Below are positions 1 to 12,185 of a stretch of 64,000 bases of DNA, piece after piece. Origin of the DNA: Erythrophleum ivorense (lineage: Eukaryota > Streptophyta > Magnoliopsida > Fabales > Fabaceae); assembly GCA_026724425.1 (NCBI GenBank), contig JAIUCV010000003.1:52144477-52208476 (forward strand), written 5' to 3'. The notes under the pieces are model-generated. The model did not search any database, was not told where the DNA came from, and worked only from the letters and a program-made list of their open reading frames with translations. Both the position numbers and the translations under genes were made by a program. Numbering within the stretch: the stretch's first letter is position 1; each line of letters starts with the position of its first letter.

Positions 1-1760
1 TTGTGGGAGCCATGTTAGGCCAGAGGAAGGAGAAAATCTTCCATCCTATCTACTATGCCAATAAGACACTAACCGATGCTTAGGTAAATTAGAATACAAT
101 TGAAAAAGAGTTGCTAATTGTAGTGTTTGCTTTTGATAAATTCAAACCCTACTTGTTTGGCACAGAGGTAATAGTTTTCACTAACCACTTTGCAATTATA
201 TACTTAATGGATAAAAAAGATTCAAAACCTAGATTAATCAAGTAGATATTTTTATTGCAAGAATTTGACCATGAAATTATAGATAAGAAAGGTACTGAAA
301 ATCAAGTAGCTAATCATTTGTCAAGATTGAGCACTGTGGCTTAAGTTGGACAAGAGCCTATAATCAATGAGAATTTTTCTGATGAACAACTCTTTACCAT
401 TAATAATGTAGAGGTACCTTTGTATGCTGATTTTGTTAATTATCTCATTTGCAACATTTTGCCTCTTAATTTAAATTTTCACCAAAAGAAAATTTTTTTG
501 CATTATGTTAAATTTTATATTTGGGATGAGCCTTTTTTGTTTAAGCATTGTGCAAATCAGATTATTAGGCAATTTGTTCTTGAACAAGAACAGAAGGAGA
601 TTCTTCATAAATGTTGTTCTTTGAAATATAGTGGACATTTTGGAGGTGACAAGATAGCGACCAAAGTCTTATAGTCAGATTTCTTTTGGCCTACTTCATT
701 TAAAGATGCTTTTGTGTTTGTGGCTAAGTGTGATCCATGCCAAAGGGTAGGCAACATGTCAAAAAAGTATGAAATGCCATTGACCAGCATTCTTGAGGTG
801 GAATTATTTGATGTATAGGGAATAGACTTCATGGGTCCTTTCATTAGCTCTAACAATAATCGACATATTTTGGTAGCAATGGATTTTGTTTCTAAGTGGG
901 TTGAAGCAATTGCATGTCCCACTAATGATGCGAAGGTTGTAACCATATTCTTGAAGAAGCAATTTTTCACTTGTTTCGGCACACCAAGGGCAATTATAAC
1001 TGATGGAGGATCCAATTATTGCAAACAATCAATTCAGAACTTTCTTGAAGAAGTATGGAGTTTAGCATAAGGTGGCATTAGCCTACCATTCACAAACTAA
1101 TGGACAAACTAAAATTTCAAATAGGGAGATTAAAAGAATCTTAAAAAAGACTGTAAACACAACTAGGAAGGATTGGTTAGCCTAGCTAGATAATGCTCTA
1201 TGGGCTTACAGAACTGTTTACAAAACCCCTATTTGAATGACCCCATATAGGCTACTATACATCAAAGCTTGCTATTTCCGAGTAGAATTGGAAAACAATG
1301 CCTACTGGGCTATCAAAAAGTTCAACTTTGACTTCAAGGCTACTAGTGAGAAGAGATTGCTACAACTTAATAAGCTTGAAGAATTCAAAACTTAGGTTTA
1401 TGAAAGCGCTCAGCTGTACAAGGAGAAAACAAAAAGATGGCATGACAAGAAAATCCTCCATAGATAGTTTAAGCCAAGTCAAGTTGTGTTGCTCTACAAC
1501 TCTAGACTAAAACTTTTTTGTGAGAAGCTAAAATCCAAATGATCTAGACCTTTTATCATGGTTAAGTATCCTTTCACGGAGGAATTGAAATTATTAAGAG
1601 TATTTTTTGTAGGAAATTCAAAGTTAATGGTCAGATGTTGAACTACTAAGAAGGAAAGGCAGACCGTCAAAAATCCATTGTGGATTTGAAGGATCCTAAT
1701 TGAAGAGTAACAGAAAGTTAGACTAAGAACTATAAACTTAGCACTTATTGGGAAGTAGCT
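1..1760 (+). pseudogene. Ty3/gypsy (Athila-like) pol remnant: RNase H and integrase
   Basis: Broken polyprotein of a Ty3/gypsy retrotransposon, entering from beyond the left edge. RNase H occupies about 1-345, opening with a GAMLGQRKEK-like segment and including YYANKTLTDA. The integrase zinc-binding region is at about 600-750 (HKCC, then CDPCQR). The catalytic core runs at about 800-1130 with GIDFMGPF, DFVSKWVEA, ITDGG and SQTNGQTKISNREIKR, so the D,D,E residues are still visible. A C-terminal segment follows to about 1760. In-frame stops and frame changes occur throughout (for example at 342, 672, 818 and 1068), so no functional protein is made. The closest family by these motifs is the plant Athila/Tat branch. 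It lies in the same orientation as a second element of the same family at 10036-16691. Confidence 0.85.
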
Positions 1761-3302
1761 TAGGCAAACATAATTAGGTGTCTTCCTTTGTTTTGTTTGT
1801 CCACACAAGAAAGAAAAAGAGGAGCTCCAGGTGCACTACAATTGCTCTACATTCTAAGAACAATAGTATAGGAATCTTTCTTTTTCATTGTTCTTTTATT
1901 TTTATAAACATTGTGCACAATTTTATTCCAAGTTTTTTCTTTTGGGGGGGGGGGGGGATAATTTTTTATATCAATAGATTACAAAATAACTTGAAATTTT
2001 TTTCCTTCAACTTTTACTTTGTTTAATTTTATTTTAAAATATGTTTGAGCTAGCTACTTAAGTGTATACTTAGTTTCATGTATGATTCTAAGAAAGGTTG
2101 CCATCAAGATATGTTTAGTAGGAAGTTAATGATAAATTATGCTTGTTCTTAGTTTAAAATTGTAATGTTGAACTTTTTCATATTTTTGAAACATATCTTG
2201 TGCTCTCAATAGCCAGGTATAATTAGATTGCATGTGTAAGGAAAAAATTTTATGTAAATCAATTTTATAGACTATATTAACCTTAGGGCTCTAGAACCTA
2301 TTTCATACACTCTTTGGGCAAAATCCCAAGTGTTACATAATCAAAAGACATGATTTAGGCATTTCTTTATGCATTTGAGCCTTACAAACTCAACCTATAA
2401 AATTGCTATCTGTTGCACCATGCTTGAGCTTTTAAAATTTTTAAATTAGTGTCCATTTGTATTATTTGTTTTTGCCTACATTTACTTTATCCAATCTCAG
2501 TCCAAAAAACCTAGACCTTTTCCTCAAGATAACCTGTTTTTTTAGGGGCACATTATTGATGTGTTTGGGAGAAATGGTTGATGGTCAAATAAGGTAGGAT
2601 TAATTGTTGGTGTATAGTAAAAATAGTAGTTAAAGCTAAATTTTATCTTTCCTAAATGTAGATGTACTATGTCAAAAAAGGTCATATAAAAGGGGAGGAG
2701 GAAAAAATGAAAAGAAGGGGAAAAAAAGATTTAGACACAACAAAGATTGAAGTTTAGGGGAAGAGCAATTCAAAAGTAATTCAAAAAGAAAAAGAAAAAG
2801 AAGAAAAAGAAAAAAGTTTACAGGAAATTGTTTCCCTTGTGCATTTGTGTTATATTTTCTAAAGGTTTTGCATTCTCATATATCCATTCTTGATTAGCCA
2901 TAACTTTTGGCCATGTTACAAGCCTTAAAGACCTATTCATCAAGGGGGTTGTGTGATGTTTATATTAGTGGAGAGAGGGTAGAAAAATAGCCATATGAAA
3001 TCCCTACATTTGATGTTGTGTATATATGTTTTGAGGTGCACAAAATTGATTTTGACATTGACATGATATTGACTATCTGGCAAAACACACAAACTCTTCA
3101 AAATATTGGGAAAGCATGTGTTACCTTATTGAACTTTGTGATTGGTATATCTTGCATATTCTTCTTATTTATTATGCTTACATGAGGTAACCATTGAAGG
3201 TATCGACAAACATACAATTAAGTTTACTCTTGGATAGCTTAGCTTTTCTAGTGTTTTGAGTTATTTTACTCAAAAACAAGTAAAAGTTCAAGTTTGGGAT
3301 GT
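1761..3302 (+). repeat. Athila-like 3' non-coding region
   Basis: No gene seen. AT-rich DNA between the pol remnant and a polypurine-tract/LTR junction, with a run of 14 G at 1944-1957. The stretch around 2895-3060 resembles 14465-14640 of the second Athila-like element (gattagcc, ggccatgttacaagcctt, agagagggtagaaaa against agagagggaagaaaa), which supports assignment to the 3' region of the same family. Confidence 0.55.
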
Positions 3303-3897
3303 GTTAATTCTCATTATTTTAAGATATTTTGCATACTTTAGGATGAATTTTGATAAATAAATAATTTAATTTGAGGAGAAAATTAATTGATTTCATACAA
3401 GTTTTTGTTAGAAATGTACATAATTTATTTTTGCAAATTTTGGGTATTTTAAATAACAAGTTTTTTTTTATAATTGCATAAATTAGGAATCAATTTGGTT
3501 TAATTATTTTGTAAAGATAAATACAAAGTTGAAACCGATTAGAAAATGTGTTTAGTAAGGATTGGGATTTGGGTATCCTTTCGAGGCTTTAGAGACACAA
3601 CGTTTTTATGCTATTCCTAAGCACAAGAGAGAACTTTGAGAGCACCAAAGAGCGAGGATTCTTCACAGCTTTGTAGAAAAGTTGGAGTCCAGCACAGATC
3701 CACCTACTTTTTCTCTCCTCTTTAACTTTCTTATGCCAAACTCCTTGTTGATTCTAAATTTATTTTGGATTTCACATTAATTAGTAACTAAATTTTTGTT
3801 TCTAGGATTGTTATAAACACTAGAAAAAATTAGGAATCTATTACTTTCTTTTCTTGCTATTACTAATATTCAGTTTTGTTTATTCAATCTTAATCTT
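3303..3897 (+). repeat. Partial 3' LTR of the Athila-like element
   Basis: A purine-rich tract (agtaaaagttcaagtttggg, ending about 3299) is followed by tgttaattc, the expected polypurine-tract to LTR junction. The same layout occurs at 14860-14885. The LTR ends abruptly at the LINE, so only about 600 bp remain of what would be about 1.8 kb in the sister copy. The boundary is inferred from the junction pattern and not from a second LTR copy. Confidence 0.45.
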
Positions 3898-5960
3898 CAA
3901 CAACATATAGGCCTTTTCCCACTAGGTGGGATCGGCCACATAGATCAAACAATACCATAAAGTTCTATTATAAGTCATATTTTTAGATAAACTATTTAAA
4001 TGTAAATCTTTCTTAATAATTTCGCCTAAAATTTTTCGTGGTCTCCCTCGGCCTTACTAAACTACTTTTCATCTAATTTACTCGTCTTACTGGAACTTCT
4101 ATAGATCTTTTTCACATATGTCCAAACTATCTAAAACGTGATTCTACTATCTTTTCCATAATAGGTGTGACCTCAACTTTTTCTCTAATGTATTCATTTG
4201 TAATTCTATCTTATTTAATATGTCCATTCATCCAATGCAACATTTTTATCTTTACAATATTGAACTTATTCTTCTATTAACTTTTTTTTGCCCAACACTC
4301 AGTTCCATATAACATTGGCGGTCTTATAACTGTGCAGTAAAATTGACCATTAATTTGAACAGTACTCTTCTATCTGTAATAACACTCGAAACATTCCTCT
4401 ATTTCATCCACCTTACTTGAATCCTATGATTTACATCTTCCTCTATTTCTCCATCCTATTGTATGATGAACCCAAGATACTTAAACCGAGTGACTTGTGG
4501 TATGTCGTGTTCTCCAATTTTCATTTATACACTATTTTACATTCCATATACTCTATTTTACTTATACTTAAACGAAATCTATATGTTTTCAAAGTTAGTC
4601 TCCACATCTCTAAATTCTCATTTATTTCCTCTCTCTACTTCCCAATTAGAACTATATCATTTGCAAATAGCATATACTGTGGCACTCGCTCTTATATATG
4701 TTCAGTAAGCATCTAAGATTAAAATAAAATGATAAAGACTCAAATTTAATTCTTAATGTAGTTTAATAGTTATTGAAAAATCTTCGGTGGGCCCACTTTG
4801 TGTTCTCACACTATTTATAACCCTATCATAGATATCTTGAATTGTTTGAATATAAGCAATACGTACTCCTTTTTTCTCCAAAACCTTTTATAAAACATCT
4901 CTTAGCACCTTATCATATGCCTTCTCTAAATTAATGAATACTATATGCAAGTGTTTTTTATTTGTTTGATATTTCTATATCAATCTTTACAACAAGTAAA
5001 TTGCTTCCATGGTCGACGTATTAGGCATATAGGTATAAAACCAAATTAATTCTCTGTAATTTAAGTCTCTTGACTTAATCCCCGCTCAATAACCATTTCC
5101 CATAATTTTATAGTGTGGCTTATGAGTTTAATTCCTTTATAATTTACACAGTTTTGTATGTTTTTTTTTATTTTTATAAATAGGAATTAAAGTACTCCTC
5201 CACTCGTTTGACATTCTCCTAGATTTCATAATCTTATTAAATAACTTTGTGAATCAACTTACACTTTTTACTCTTCAACCCTTCCACACCTCAAAAAGTA
5301 TACTCTTACTGCTCTATCATTCTCCATCCTCTTTAAAGCTTTTTTACCTCTGACTCTCGAATCTTATAATAAAAGGTATAATTTTGATCCTTCTCTATGG
5401 TGTTTAACCTATTTGAATGCCACGAGATTCTGCATTATTTATTAAATAATCTATGAAAATATCACTTCTACCTTTTCTTAATATCCTGTTCCATGATTAG
5501 GACTCTCCCTTCTTCATCCTTAATACATTTCATTTGGTCCACGTCTCTTTTTTTTCCTTTTTTTACTTTTAGCAAGTTTATAAATACTTCTTTCCCCATC
5601 TTTAGTACTTAAAGATTGATATAACCCATCAAATACCCAAACTCTTGCTTCACTCACCGCTTTCTTAGTGTCTTTCTTAACTACTTTATATTTTTTTCCA
5701 ATTTTCCTCACTTCTACACAAAGACCACGTTTTATAATATTTCCTTTTAACTTTAATCTTATCTTGTATGCTTGTATCCCACCACCAAGATTCTTGATCC
5801 ATAGGTCCAAAACTTTTTGATTCCCCGAATATCTCTTTTGCAACCTTCCTAATCTATATAATCATCTCATCCCACATATCATTAGCACTTCCTTATGCCT
5901 CCCATAATCCTTCTTCCAAAATCTTTTTTTGCAAACTCTTTTCTTTATCACCTCTTTCAT
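3898..5960 (-). mobile_element. 5'-truncated RTE-type LINE (non-LTR retrotransposon)
   Basis: Minus-strand non-LTR retrotransposon. Its 3' end at 3898 has the plant RTE signature: GGCCGATCCCACCTAGTGGG, then AAAAGGCC and a short TTG-type tail. Reading leftward from 5960, the region between endonuclease and reverse transcriptase is best kept at 5843-5520 (AKKAVSEARVWVFDGLYQSL-like, SIYKLAKSK). Reverse transcriptase pieces follow at about 4940-4780 (INLEKAYDKVL, VRIAYIQTIQDIYD), 4510-4460 (RFKYLGFIIQ) and 4440-4080 (EDVNHRIQVRWMK). Many stops and frame changes show it is dead. The endonuclease is missing, as expected for 5' truncation. Its left flank is LTR sequence but its right flank is a copia element, and I found no target duplication, so one junction has been rearranged. 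Confidence 0.85.
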
Positions 5961-6290
5961 TAACTGATGGACAGATAAGAGATTACACTTCAAATTAGGA
6001 ACATGAAATACTGAATGAAGTGTAACTGTAGAGGAAATTTTAATACTCCTTGATCCAACAACAGTAGACCAAGTTGCATCAGTAATCTTAACTTTTAGAT
6101 TTCCAGCAGAAGGAGTATAAGAAGAAAATAATGTATAGTCATCCGTCATATGATTCAAGGCTCCATAATCGACAATCCAACAGGTTCCAACACAAGAACC
6201 TTTTATAGTGGATAAGGCATGTAAAAAATTACCTTTATGTACAACAATAGCAAATGGCTGTTTCTTTTGAGGTTGCCCACTGTTCTGCAT
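5960..6290 (-). pseudogene. Copia protease / GAG-pre-integrase fragment
   Basis: Minus-strand Ty1/copia pol start. It contains WIVDYGALNHMTDD, the copia aspartic protease site with the usual DSGA changed to DYGA, then FHVPNLKCNLLSVHQLMKE, the GAG-pre-integrase signature. The frame runs straight into LINE sequence at about 5960, so integrase, reverse transcriptase and RNase H of this element are absent. Confidence 0.8.
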
Positions 6291-6304
6291 AATAGTAAGC
6301 TATT

Positions 6305-6640
6305 TTAGAATCCTCTCAAGCTGGTCATTTTTATTCTGTAGCTGTGAACCAAGATACTCTTCACTCTTGTCAGAGCTTCCACTTGCAATAGTATGATATC
6401 CATGACCACAACTTTTCTTTGGTTTCCAATCTGGAAGCTTGCCATGAATTTCCTAACATATCTCTTTTGTGTGACCACTCTTCTTGCAATGGTCACAAAC
6501 AAGTTTGCCTTTTGAGAACTTTAAGTCAGAGGCTCGAGTTACCAATGCAAAAGGTTCAGCCATAGGTGCATGTGATTGATTATCACCTTTCAACATTACT
6601 TTTAATCAAGAATCTTTTCTTCTGACTTCTGCAAAGGCTT
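6305..6640 (-). pseudogene. Copia gag zinc-knuckle segment
   Basis: Continuation of the copia gag on the minus strand. A CX2C..H..C knuckle (CDHCKKSGHTKE) is encoded around 6500-6455, followed by a GKLPDWKPKK segment. Stops and a frame change separate it from the gag body upstream (7226-6642) and the protease downstream. Confidence 0.65.
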
Positions 6641-6641
6641 C

Positions 6642-7226
6642 TCAAACAGAGGAAAGAGGGACACGACTCAGAATTCGCCCTCTTACAGCATCCAACTCTT
6701 TATTCAGGCCTGCTAAAAATTCAGAAAGTCTTTCTTTATCAACTTGCTTTTTGAATTTCGCAGCATCCTCAGAACAGCGCCACTTTTCTTCACTGTTGAG
6801 GTCTAACTCTTGCCAAAGAGCCATTTCTTCTAAGTAATACTCATTCACACTTCGAGTCCCCTGTTTCATCTCCCACAGTTTAGTTTTGATTTCGAATATT
6901 TGAGAAACATTCTCAGCATCAGAGTAGGCTTCCTTGACAACATCCCAAGTATCACAAGCAGAGGGCATAAACATAAAGCTCTTCTTGATAGTAGGGGCCA
7001 TGGCGTTGACCAGCCATGAAGTAACCATAGAGTTTTCGGCCTTCCACAGTCGTAGTGCCGGCACATTGGAGGATTCTGTAATCGTGACTTCCCCTGTCAA
7101 ATATTCCAACTTCCCACGACCCTCGATAGCCAATTTTATTGATTGGGCCCACTCTCTATAATTATCTTCAGTGAGTTTCTCAGGGGCGATCAACACTGTC
7201 AACCCTTCGAGGTTAGAAGCCATCAT
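6642..7226 (-). CDS. Ty1/copia gag polyprotein (N-terminal part)
   Basis: Open frame of 194 residues on the minus strand that matches the plant copia gag (UBN2 / retrotransposon gag) family. It shows LTEDNYREWAQSIKLAIEGR near the N-terminus, DTWDVVKEAYSD at about residues 88-99, IFEIKTKLWEMKQGTRSVNE at about 109-128, and LSEFLAGLNKELDAVRGRIL near the end. The ATG at 7226 lies about 130 nt after the primer-binding site, as expected. Gag forms the virus-like particle of the retrotransposon. The frame ends at 6642 and the rest is broken, so at best a truncated gag could be made. Confidence 0.85.
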   Translation of the reverse strand: MMASNLEGLTVLIAPEKLTEDNYREWAQSIKLAIEGRGKLEYLTGEVTITESSNVPALRLWKAENSMVTSWLVNAMAPTIKKSFMFMPSACDTWDVVKEAYSDAENVSQIFEIKTKLWEMKQGTRSVNEYYLEEMALWQELDLNSEEKWRCSEDAAKFKKQVDKERLSEFLAGLNKELDAVRGRILSRVPLSSV

Positions 7227-7358
7227 GTGGCTCCCAACCTGGCGCGGGTTCGAAGCGAAGGAGCCCTTTGATTACGACGCAGAATGGGTGCCATTGCTCA
7301 CATTGGGGTTCGACTCCATCTCAGTGTCTGATCGCGACTCGTCCCCCCTTGGGGGAAG

Positions 7359-7370
7359 GCTCTGATACCA
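7359..7370 (-). other. Copia primer-binding site
   Basis: Minus-strand TGGTATCAGAGC, complementary to the 3' end of initiator tRNA-Met, directly adjoins the LTR end at 7371. This is the standard plant copia arrangement and fixes the LTR boundary. Confidence 0.85.
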
Positions 7371-7595
7371 TGTGCATATCGGAGAGAATGATTCTCATAC
7401 ATTATTCTGAGAAAACATTTACAGGATATATACACTGATAGGCAAATAATTAGGAGCCTGAGAAAGGAAAGAAAATACCCGAGAAAAAGAAGGAAATAAA
7501 ATACATATCAGGATCCTAAATTAACTCCTATAGCTATGGTATTTACATTATAATAAAGAATAAATATTCTAATATCAGTGTTCAGGATTTCCACA
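7371..7595 (-). repeat. 5' LTR of minus-strand copia element
   Basis: On the minus strand the 225 bp segment starts TGTGGAAATCC and ends ATATGCACA, immediately before the primer-binding site. It therefore has TG...CA ends and the correct neighbour. To its right, copia pol sequence of a different, plus-strand element begins at once, so this element inserted into that one. The partner 3' LTR is not in the window. Confidence 0.75.
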
Positions 7596-9785
7596 ATTCT
7601 CCTATGCAAAAAGGTTATAAGTGTTATTCTCCTATTCTAAAAAATTTTCTTGTTACCATGAATGTTACCTTCAACGAACACCAACCTTATTTTCACAAAA
7701 ATCCCATTCAGGGGAAGAGCAATAAAAGGAAATGGGAGTTTTTGCTTGCTGATTCAAACACACCATTGCCAAATGATGCTAATGTTTCTGCTGCGCTTTC
7801 TGATCCCATAACAAAACTACCCAACATAGCCAATTTACCTAATGAAGACACATCCCTTGACCAAGACAGACCTGAAACAGGACCCATTTCCACTACTAAA
7901 CCTAAAACTGAACCCATTTCCCTTGGAAACAGACCTGAAATTGAACAATTGAAAGAAGACCATGTGGAAACGAGGGTAGCAAACTAGTCTAAAGGAAAGG
8001 AATTGAGCGTTTACTCAAGAAGAAGCAAGAAGCAGATGCAACAACAGGGATCCAAAGATGAGACACTCATGAATCCTGAGTAGAATCAAGCTTCAATACC
8101 TGACTCCATTTCTAATGAGCTCAACCAACCAATTGCACTAAGAAAAGGAGTAAGTAAGTGCACTCTTCACCCCATTAGTAAGTTTGTCAGCTATGAAAAG
8201 TTATCTGAAAAATTGCAAAGCTTTGTTGCTAACATTTCAAATGAGATATTACCTGCTACTTTTCAAAAAGCTATGACTAATCCTAGGTGGGAGGATGCTA
8301 TTGATGAAGAACTAAGAGCATTAATCAAGAACTAGACTTGGAAAATTACAAATTTTCCTGAGGGTAAGACCATAGTTGGTTGTAAGTGGGTGTTTACAAT
8401 TAAATATAACCCAGATGGAACCATAAACAGGCACAAGGCTCGATTGGTAGCGAAGGGGTTTATTCAAACACATGGGATTGATTATCAGGAGATATTTGCT
8501 CTAGTTGCAAAATTGAATACAATCAAAATCCTCCTGTCTCTTGCAGCAAACAAAAATTGGCCCCTTTACCAACTTGATGTGAAAAATGCCTTTTTGAACG
8601 GTGATCTAGAAGAGGAAATTTACATGGATATACCACAAGGTCTCTCAGTATGTAATAGAGAGAATAAGGTATGCATGCTGTTTAAGTCATTGTATGGACT
8701 CAAGGAGTCTCCACGGACTTGGTTTGAGAGATTTACTAAAGTGGTTAAAGGTCAAGAGTAAACGCAATGTTAGACGGACCACACCTTATTTGTGAGACAC
8801 TTGGAAAGGAAGAGCTCAATCCTAATAGTATATGTAGATGATATTGTCTTGACAGGCAATGAGATAGAGGAGATACAGAGGCTCAAAATGTCACTTGTAG
8901 CTGAATTTGAAGTGAAGGATTTGGGAAATTTGAGATACTTTCTTGGTATGGAAGTTGCCGATCAAGCCGAGGTATCACAATTTCACAAAGAAAGTACACT
9001 CTTGACCTGCTGAAGGAGACTGGAATGTTAATAGCAAAACCAGCTAAGCCTCTGATGGACTTCGCTACGAAATTGGGCATTACTGAAGACTCTGCACCGG
9101 TTGATATTGATAGATACTAACGGTTGGTAGGAAAGCTCATTTATCTATCACACACAAGGCCAAACATACTATCTAATGAGTGTGGTAAGCCAATTCATGA
9201 GTAAACCATAAGAAGAACATATGAAAGCTATGTATAGAATTCTGAGATATTTAAAAATAACCTCTGATAAGGGCCTGTTCTTCAAGAAAAGGGGAGCTAA
9301 GGATATTGAAGTCTTTACAGATGCTGAGTAGGTTGGATGAATTGTTGATAAAAGATCAACAACTGGATATTGTACCTATGTCTGGGGAAATCTAGTGACA
9401 TGAAGGAGTAAGAAACAATCTATGGTAGCTAAAAGCAATGCTGAGGCAAAATACAGAGCCTTAGCATTGGAAATATGTGAAGGAATGTGGGTAGTCTGAT
9501 TGCTCAAAGAAATAAAAAATAGAAGTATCGTCTCCAATCAAAGTGTGGTGTGATAACATGGCCACCATTGAAATTGTCAACAATCCAATCCATCATGATA
9601 GAACCAAGTATGTGAAGATTGATAGGCATTTCATTAAGGACAAGATTGCCACGGGAGTGATTCATGTGACTTATATCTCATCAAACTCACAAGTTGCAGA
9701 CCTACTTACCAAGGCACTTTCAAGGACCAAGTTTGAAGAGTTTAGTGGCAAGTTGGGAATGATCAACATCTATTCACCAGTTTGA
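7596..9785 (+). pseudogene. Ty1/copia pol remnant: integrase C-end, reverse transcriptase, RNase H
   Basis: Plus-strand copia polyprotein, 3' half. 7604-7720: integrase C-terminal part (KGYKCYSPILKNFLVTMNVT). About 8210-8760: reverse transcriptase with VGCKWVFTIKYNPDGTINRH, KARLVAKGFIQ, YQLDVKNAFLNGDLEEEIYM and SLYGLKESPRTWF. 8825-8990: the YVDD active site (IVYVDDIVLTGNE) and LGNLRYFLGMEVA. 9300-9785: RNase H (VWCDNMATIEIVNNP, DRHFIKDKIATGVI). Stops at 7988, 8335, 8759, 9118 and 9330 break it into five or more pieces. The N-terminal half is cut off by the minus-strand copia LTR at 7595. Confidence 0.88.
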
Positions 9786-9792
9786 GGGGGAG
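9783..9792 (+). other. Copia polypurine tract
   Basis: The purine run gagggggagt follows the pol stop codon and abuts the TG that opens the 3' LTR at 9793. It is the standard copia plus-strand primer site. Confidence 0.8.
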
Positions 9793-10025
9793 TGTTGGAT
9801 ATTAATGGGCCCTTAATGCATGAGGCCCAATTCCTTTCTTCCTTATCAGATTATTATTTCTCCTTATTGTTAGGGATTAGAATATCTTTTCAAAATCATT
9901 TATTTATTTTCCATTATCTTGTAAGTAGCTAAAATGATCAGATTTTATCCTTTTAGTACCTAAAGGGTTTCTCTATATAAACTCTAGGTACTACCCGATA
10001 ATATATAAGATTTTTGGCTTCATCA
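9793..10025 (+). repeat. 3' LTR of plus-strand copia element
   Basis: Starts TGTTGGATATTAATGGGCCC directly after the polypurine tract and appears to end at ggcttcatca around 10025, about 233 bp. The right end is less certain (up to 10034), because the 5' copy is missing. Athila-like gag coding sequence starts immediately after, so the copia element inserted into that gag. Confidence 0.7.
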
Positions 10026-10035
10026 TTTTATTCAC

Positions 10036-12180
10036 TCCACTACCCTTTCCTCAACGATTCAAGAAGCAGAATGAGGATACTCAGTACAAGAAGTTACTAG
10101 ATACCTTCAAGTAGTTGCATATCAACATCCCCCTTTTGGAAACCTTGGAACAGATGCCTAAATATGCAAAATTCATGAAGGATGCATTATCTAAAAAGAG
10201 AATATTTTAAGAGCATGAAGTGGTGGAATTGACGAAGAGTAGTTCAGATTTCATAAAAGACTTACTGCAAAAGAAGGGTGATCCTGGAAGTTTTACCATT
10301 CCATATTACATTGAAACGATTTTCATGATAAAAGCCTTGTGTGATTTGGGTGCCAGCATTAATTTGATGCCACTATGTATTTTCAAGAAGTTGCAGTTGG
10401 GTGAAGCTAAGCCTACTACAATTACTTTGCAACTTGTTGATAGAAGCTTGGCATATCCTTGGGGAATAATTAAGGATGTCTTGATGAAGGTTGATAAATT
10501 CATCTTTCTAGTTGACTTTATTGTTCTCGATTGTGAAGTTGACCGAGAAATTTCCTTCTTAGGAGACCCTTCTTGGCTACGGGTAAAGCCCTCACTGATG
10601 TAGAAAAAGGAGATATTACCATGAGAATTGGCAAAGAGTGAGTGACATTTAACATATTTAAAGCTCTTAAATTGCCAGATGAGCCTGAACACTGCTTCTA
10701 TCTAGATATGGTTGATCATCTAATTCACTATAAATCTCAACAACCTATGATGGGAGGCCAATGTCTTGGAATCGAACAAGATAACGAGGAAATTGAAAAA
10801 TGCGCAACTATGGTGAGTGCTACTCCAGTCTTTCTTCCATCTAAAGTAAAATTTGAAACTTTAGACTTGACCTCAGCTGATAGACCCTCTATTGTGGAGC
10901 CTCCTAAATTAGAATTGAAGACACTCCCTGCTCATCTGAAATATGTCTTCTTGGGAGAGTCTAGTACTTTACTGGCATCATTGCTACTAATCTATCTATG
11001 GAACAAGAATTGAAGCTCTTAAGGGTGTTGAAGAAATATAAGGAGGCAATGGGATGGAATATAGCGGATATCAAGGCATCAGCCTTTCAGTTTGCATGTA
11101 CAAGATTTTTTTGGAAGACAACCATTGACTTTCCATAGAACACCAACGAAGATTGAATCCTAATATGAAAAAATTTATGAAGAAGGAAATTCTTAAATGG
11201 CTAGATTCAGACATCATATATCCAATCTCAGATAACTCTTGGATGAGCCCAGTCCAATGTGTTTCCAAGAAGGGAGGCATGCTGTAGTAGGTAACATCCA
11301 TAATGAGCTAATCCCCACCCGCACAGTAACTGGATGGAGGGTCTGTATGAATTATCACAAATTGAACGCTGCAACTCAAAAATACCATTTTCCCTTGCTT
11401 TTCATTGATCAGATGCTAGATAGACTAGCCAGGAAGAAATTTTTCTACTTCTTAGACGGTTATTCAGGGTATAACCAAATTGCAATTGCTCCAGAAGAAC
11501 AAGAGAAAACGACTTTCACTTGCCTCTATGGTACCTTCGCATTTATAAGGATGCCATTCGACTAATGTAATGCACCGACAACTTTTCAAAGATAAATAAT
11601 CTCTATATTTTCTAACATGATTGAGCAAACTATGAAGGTCTTCATGGATGATTTTTCAATATTTGATGATTCATTTGATAAGTGTCCCCATAATCTAGAT
11701 GTTGTGTACTTGTGTTACAGCGTTGTGAAAAAACTAAATCTAGTGCTAAATTAGGAGAAATATCACTTTATGGTGGAAGAAGGCAATGTGTTAGGCCATA
11801 AAGTATCTAAAAAGAGATTAGAAGTGGATAAAGCCAAAGTGTCCATCATTGAACAACTACCTTCACCCACTTCTGTTAAAGGTGTGAGAAGTTTTCTTGG
11901 CTATGCCAGTTTTTACCGCTGCTTTATTAAAGATTTTTCCAAAATTACCAAGCCTTTGTGTAAATTGCTCGAAAAGGATGTTGAATTTAAGCTTAGTGAT
12001 GCTTGCTTGCAAACGTTTGAAAAACTGAAAAGAAGACTCGTCTCTGCACCCATTATGACCACCCCTAATTGGAGCTTACCATTCATTATCATGTGTGATG
12101 CAAATGATTATGAAAATTCACACTTTGAACGAACAGGTCAGCCTTGCACTCTTTTTTCAATGATAGCAGGAGACTTTTGA
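10036..12180 (+). pseudogene. Athila-like Ty3/gypsy gag end, protease and reverse transcriptase
   Basis: Plus-strand polyprotein remnant. 10036-10220: gag-pol linker (PFPQRFKKQNEDTQ, MPKYAKFMKDALSKKR). 10220-10600: protease domain, with ALCDLGASINLMP in place of the usual DSGA-type active site, and DREISFLGDP. 10640-11010: spacer with EPPKLELKTLPAHLKYVFLG. 11160-11560: reverse transcriptase fingers and palm (WRVCMNYHKLNAATQKYHFP, FFYFLDGYSGYNQI). 11640-12110: rest of RT with a degenerate FMDDFS, then VSKKRLEVDKAKV, VRSFLGYASFYRCFIKDFSK and a final LPFIIMCDAND. Several stops interrupt it. Right after the last motif the RNase H and integrase regions are missing, and sequence jumps to a different domain at about 12186: an internal deletion. 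Confidence 0.87.
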
Positions 12181-12185
12181 TCTGA

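Noticed and set aside
4417..4716. Plus-strand frame of 99 codons, Ile/Phe/Tyr-rich, looking like a membrane protein
   Set aside because: It is the antisense of the LINE reverse transcriptase region, where RFKYLGFIIQ is readable on the minus strand.
6934..7161. Plus-strand 75-codon frame over the copia gag
   Set aside because: Antisense shadow of the minus-strand gag, which has clear family motifs.
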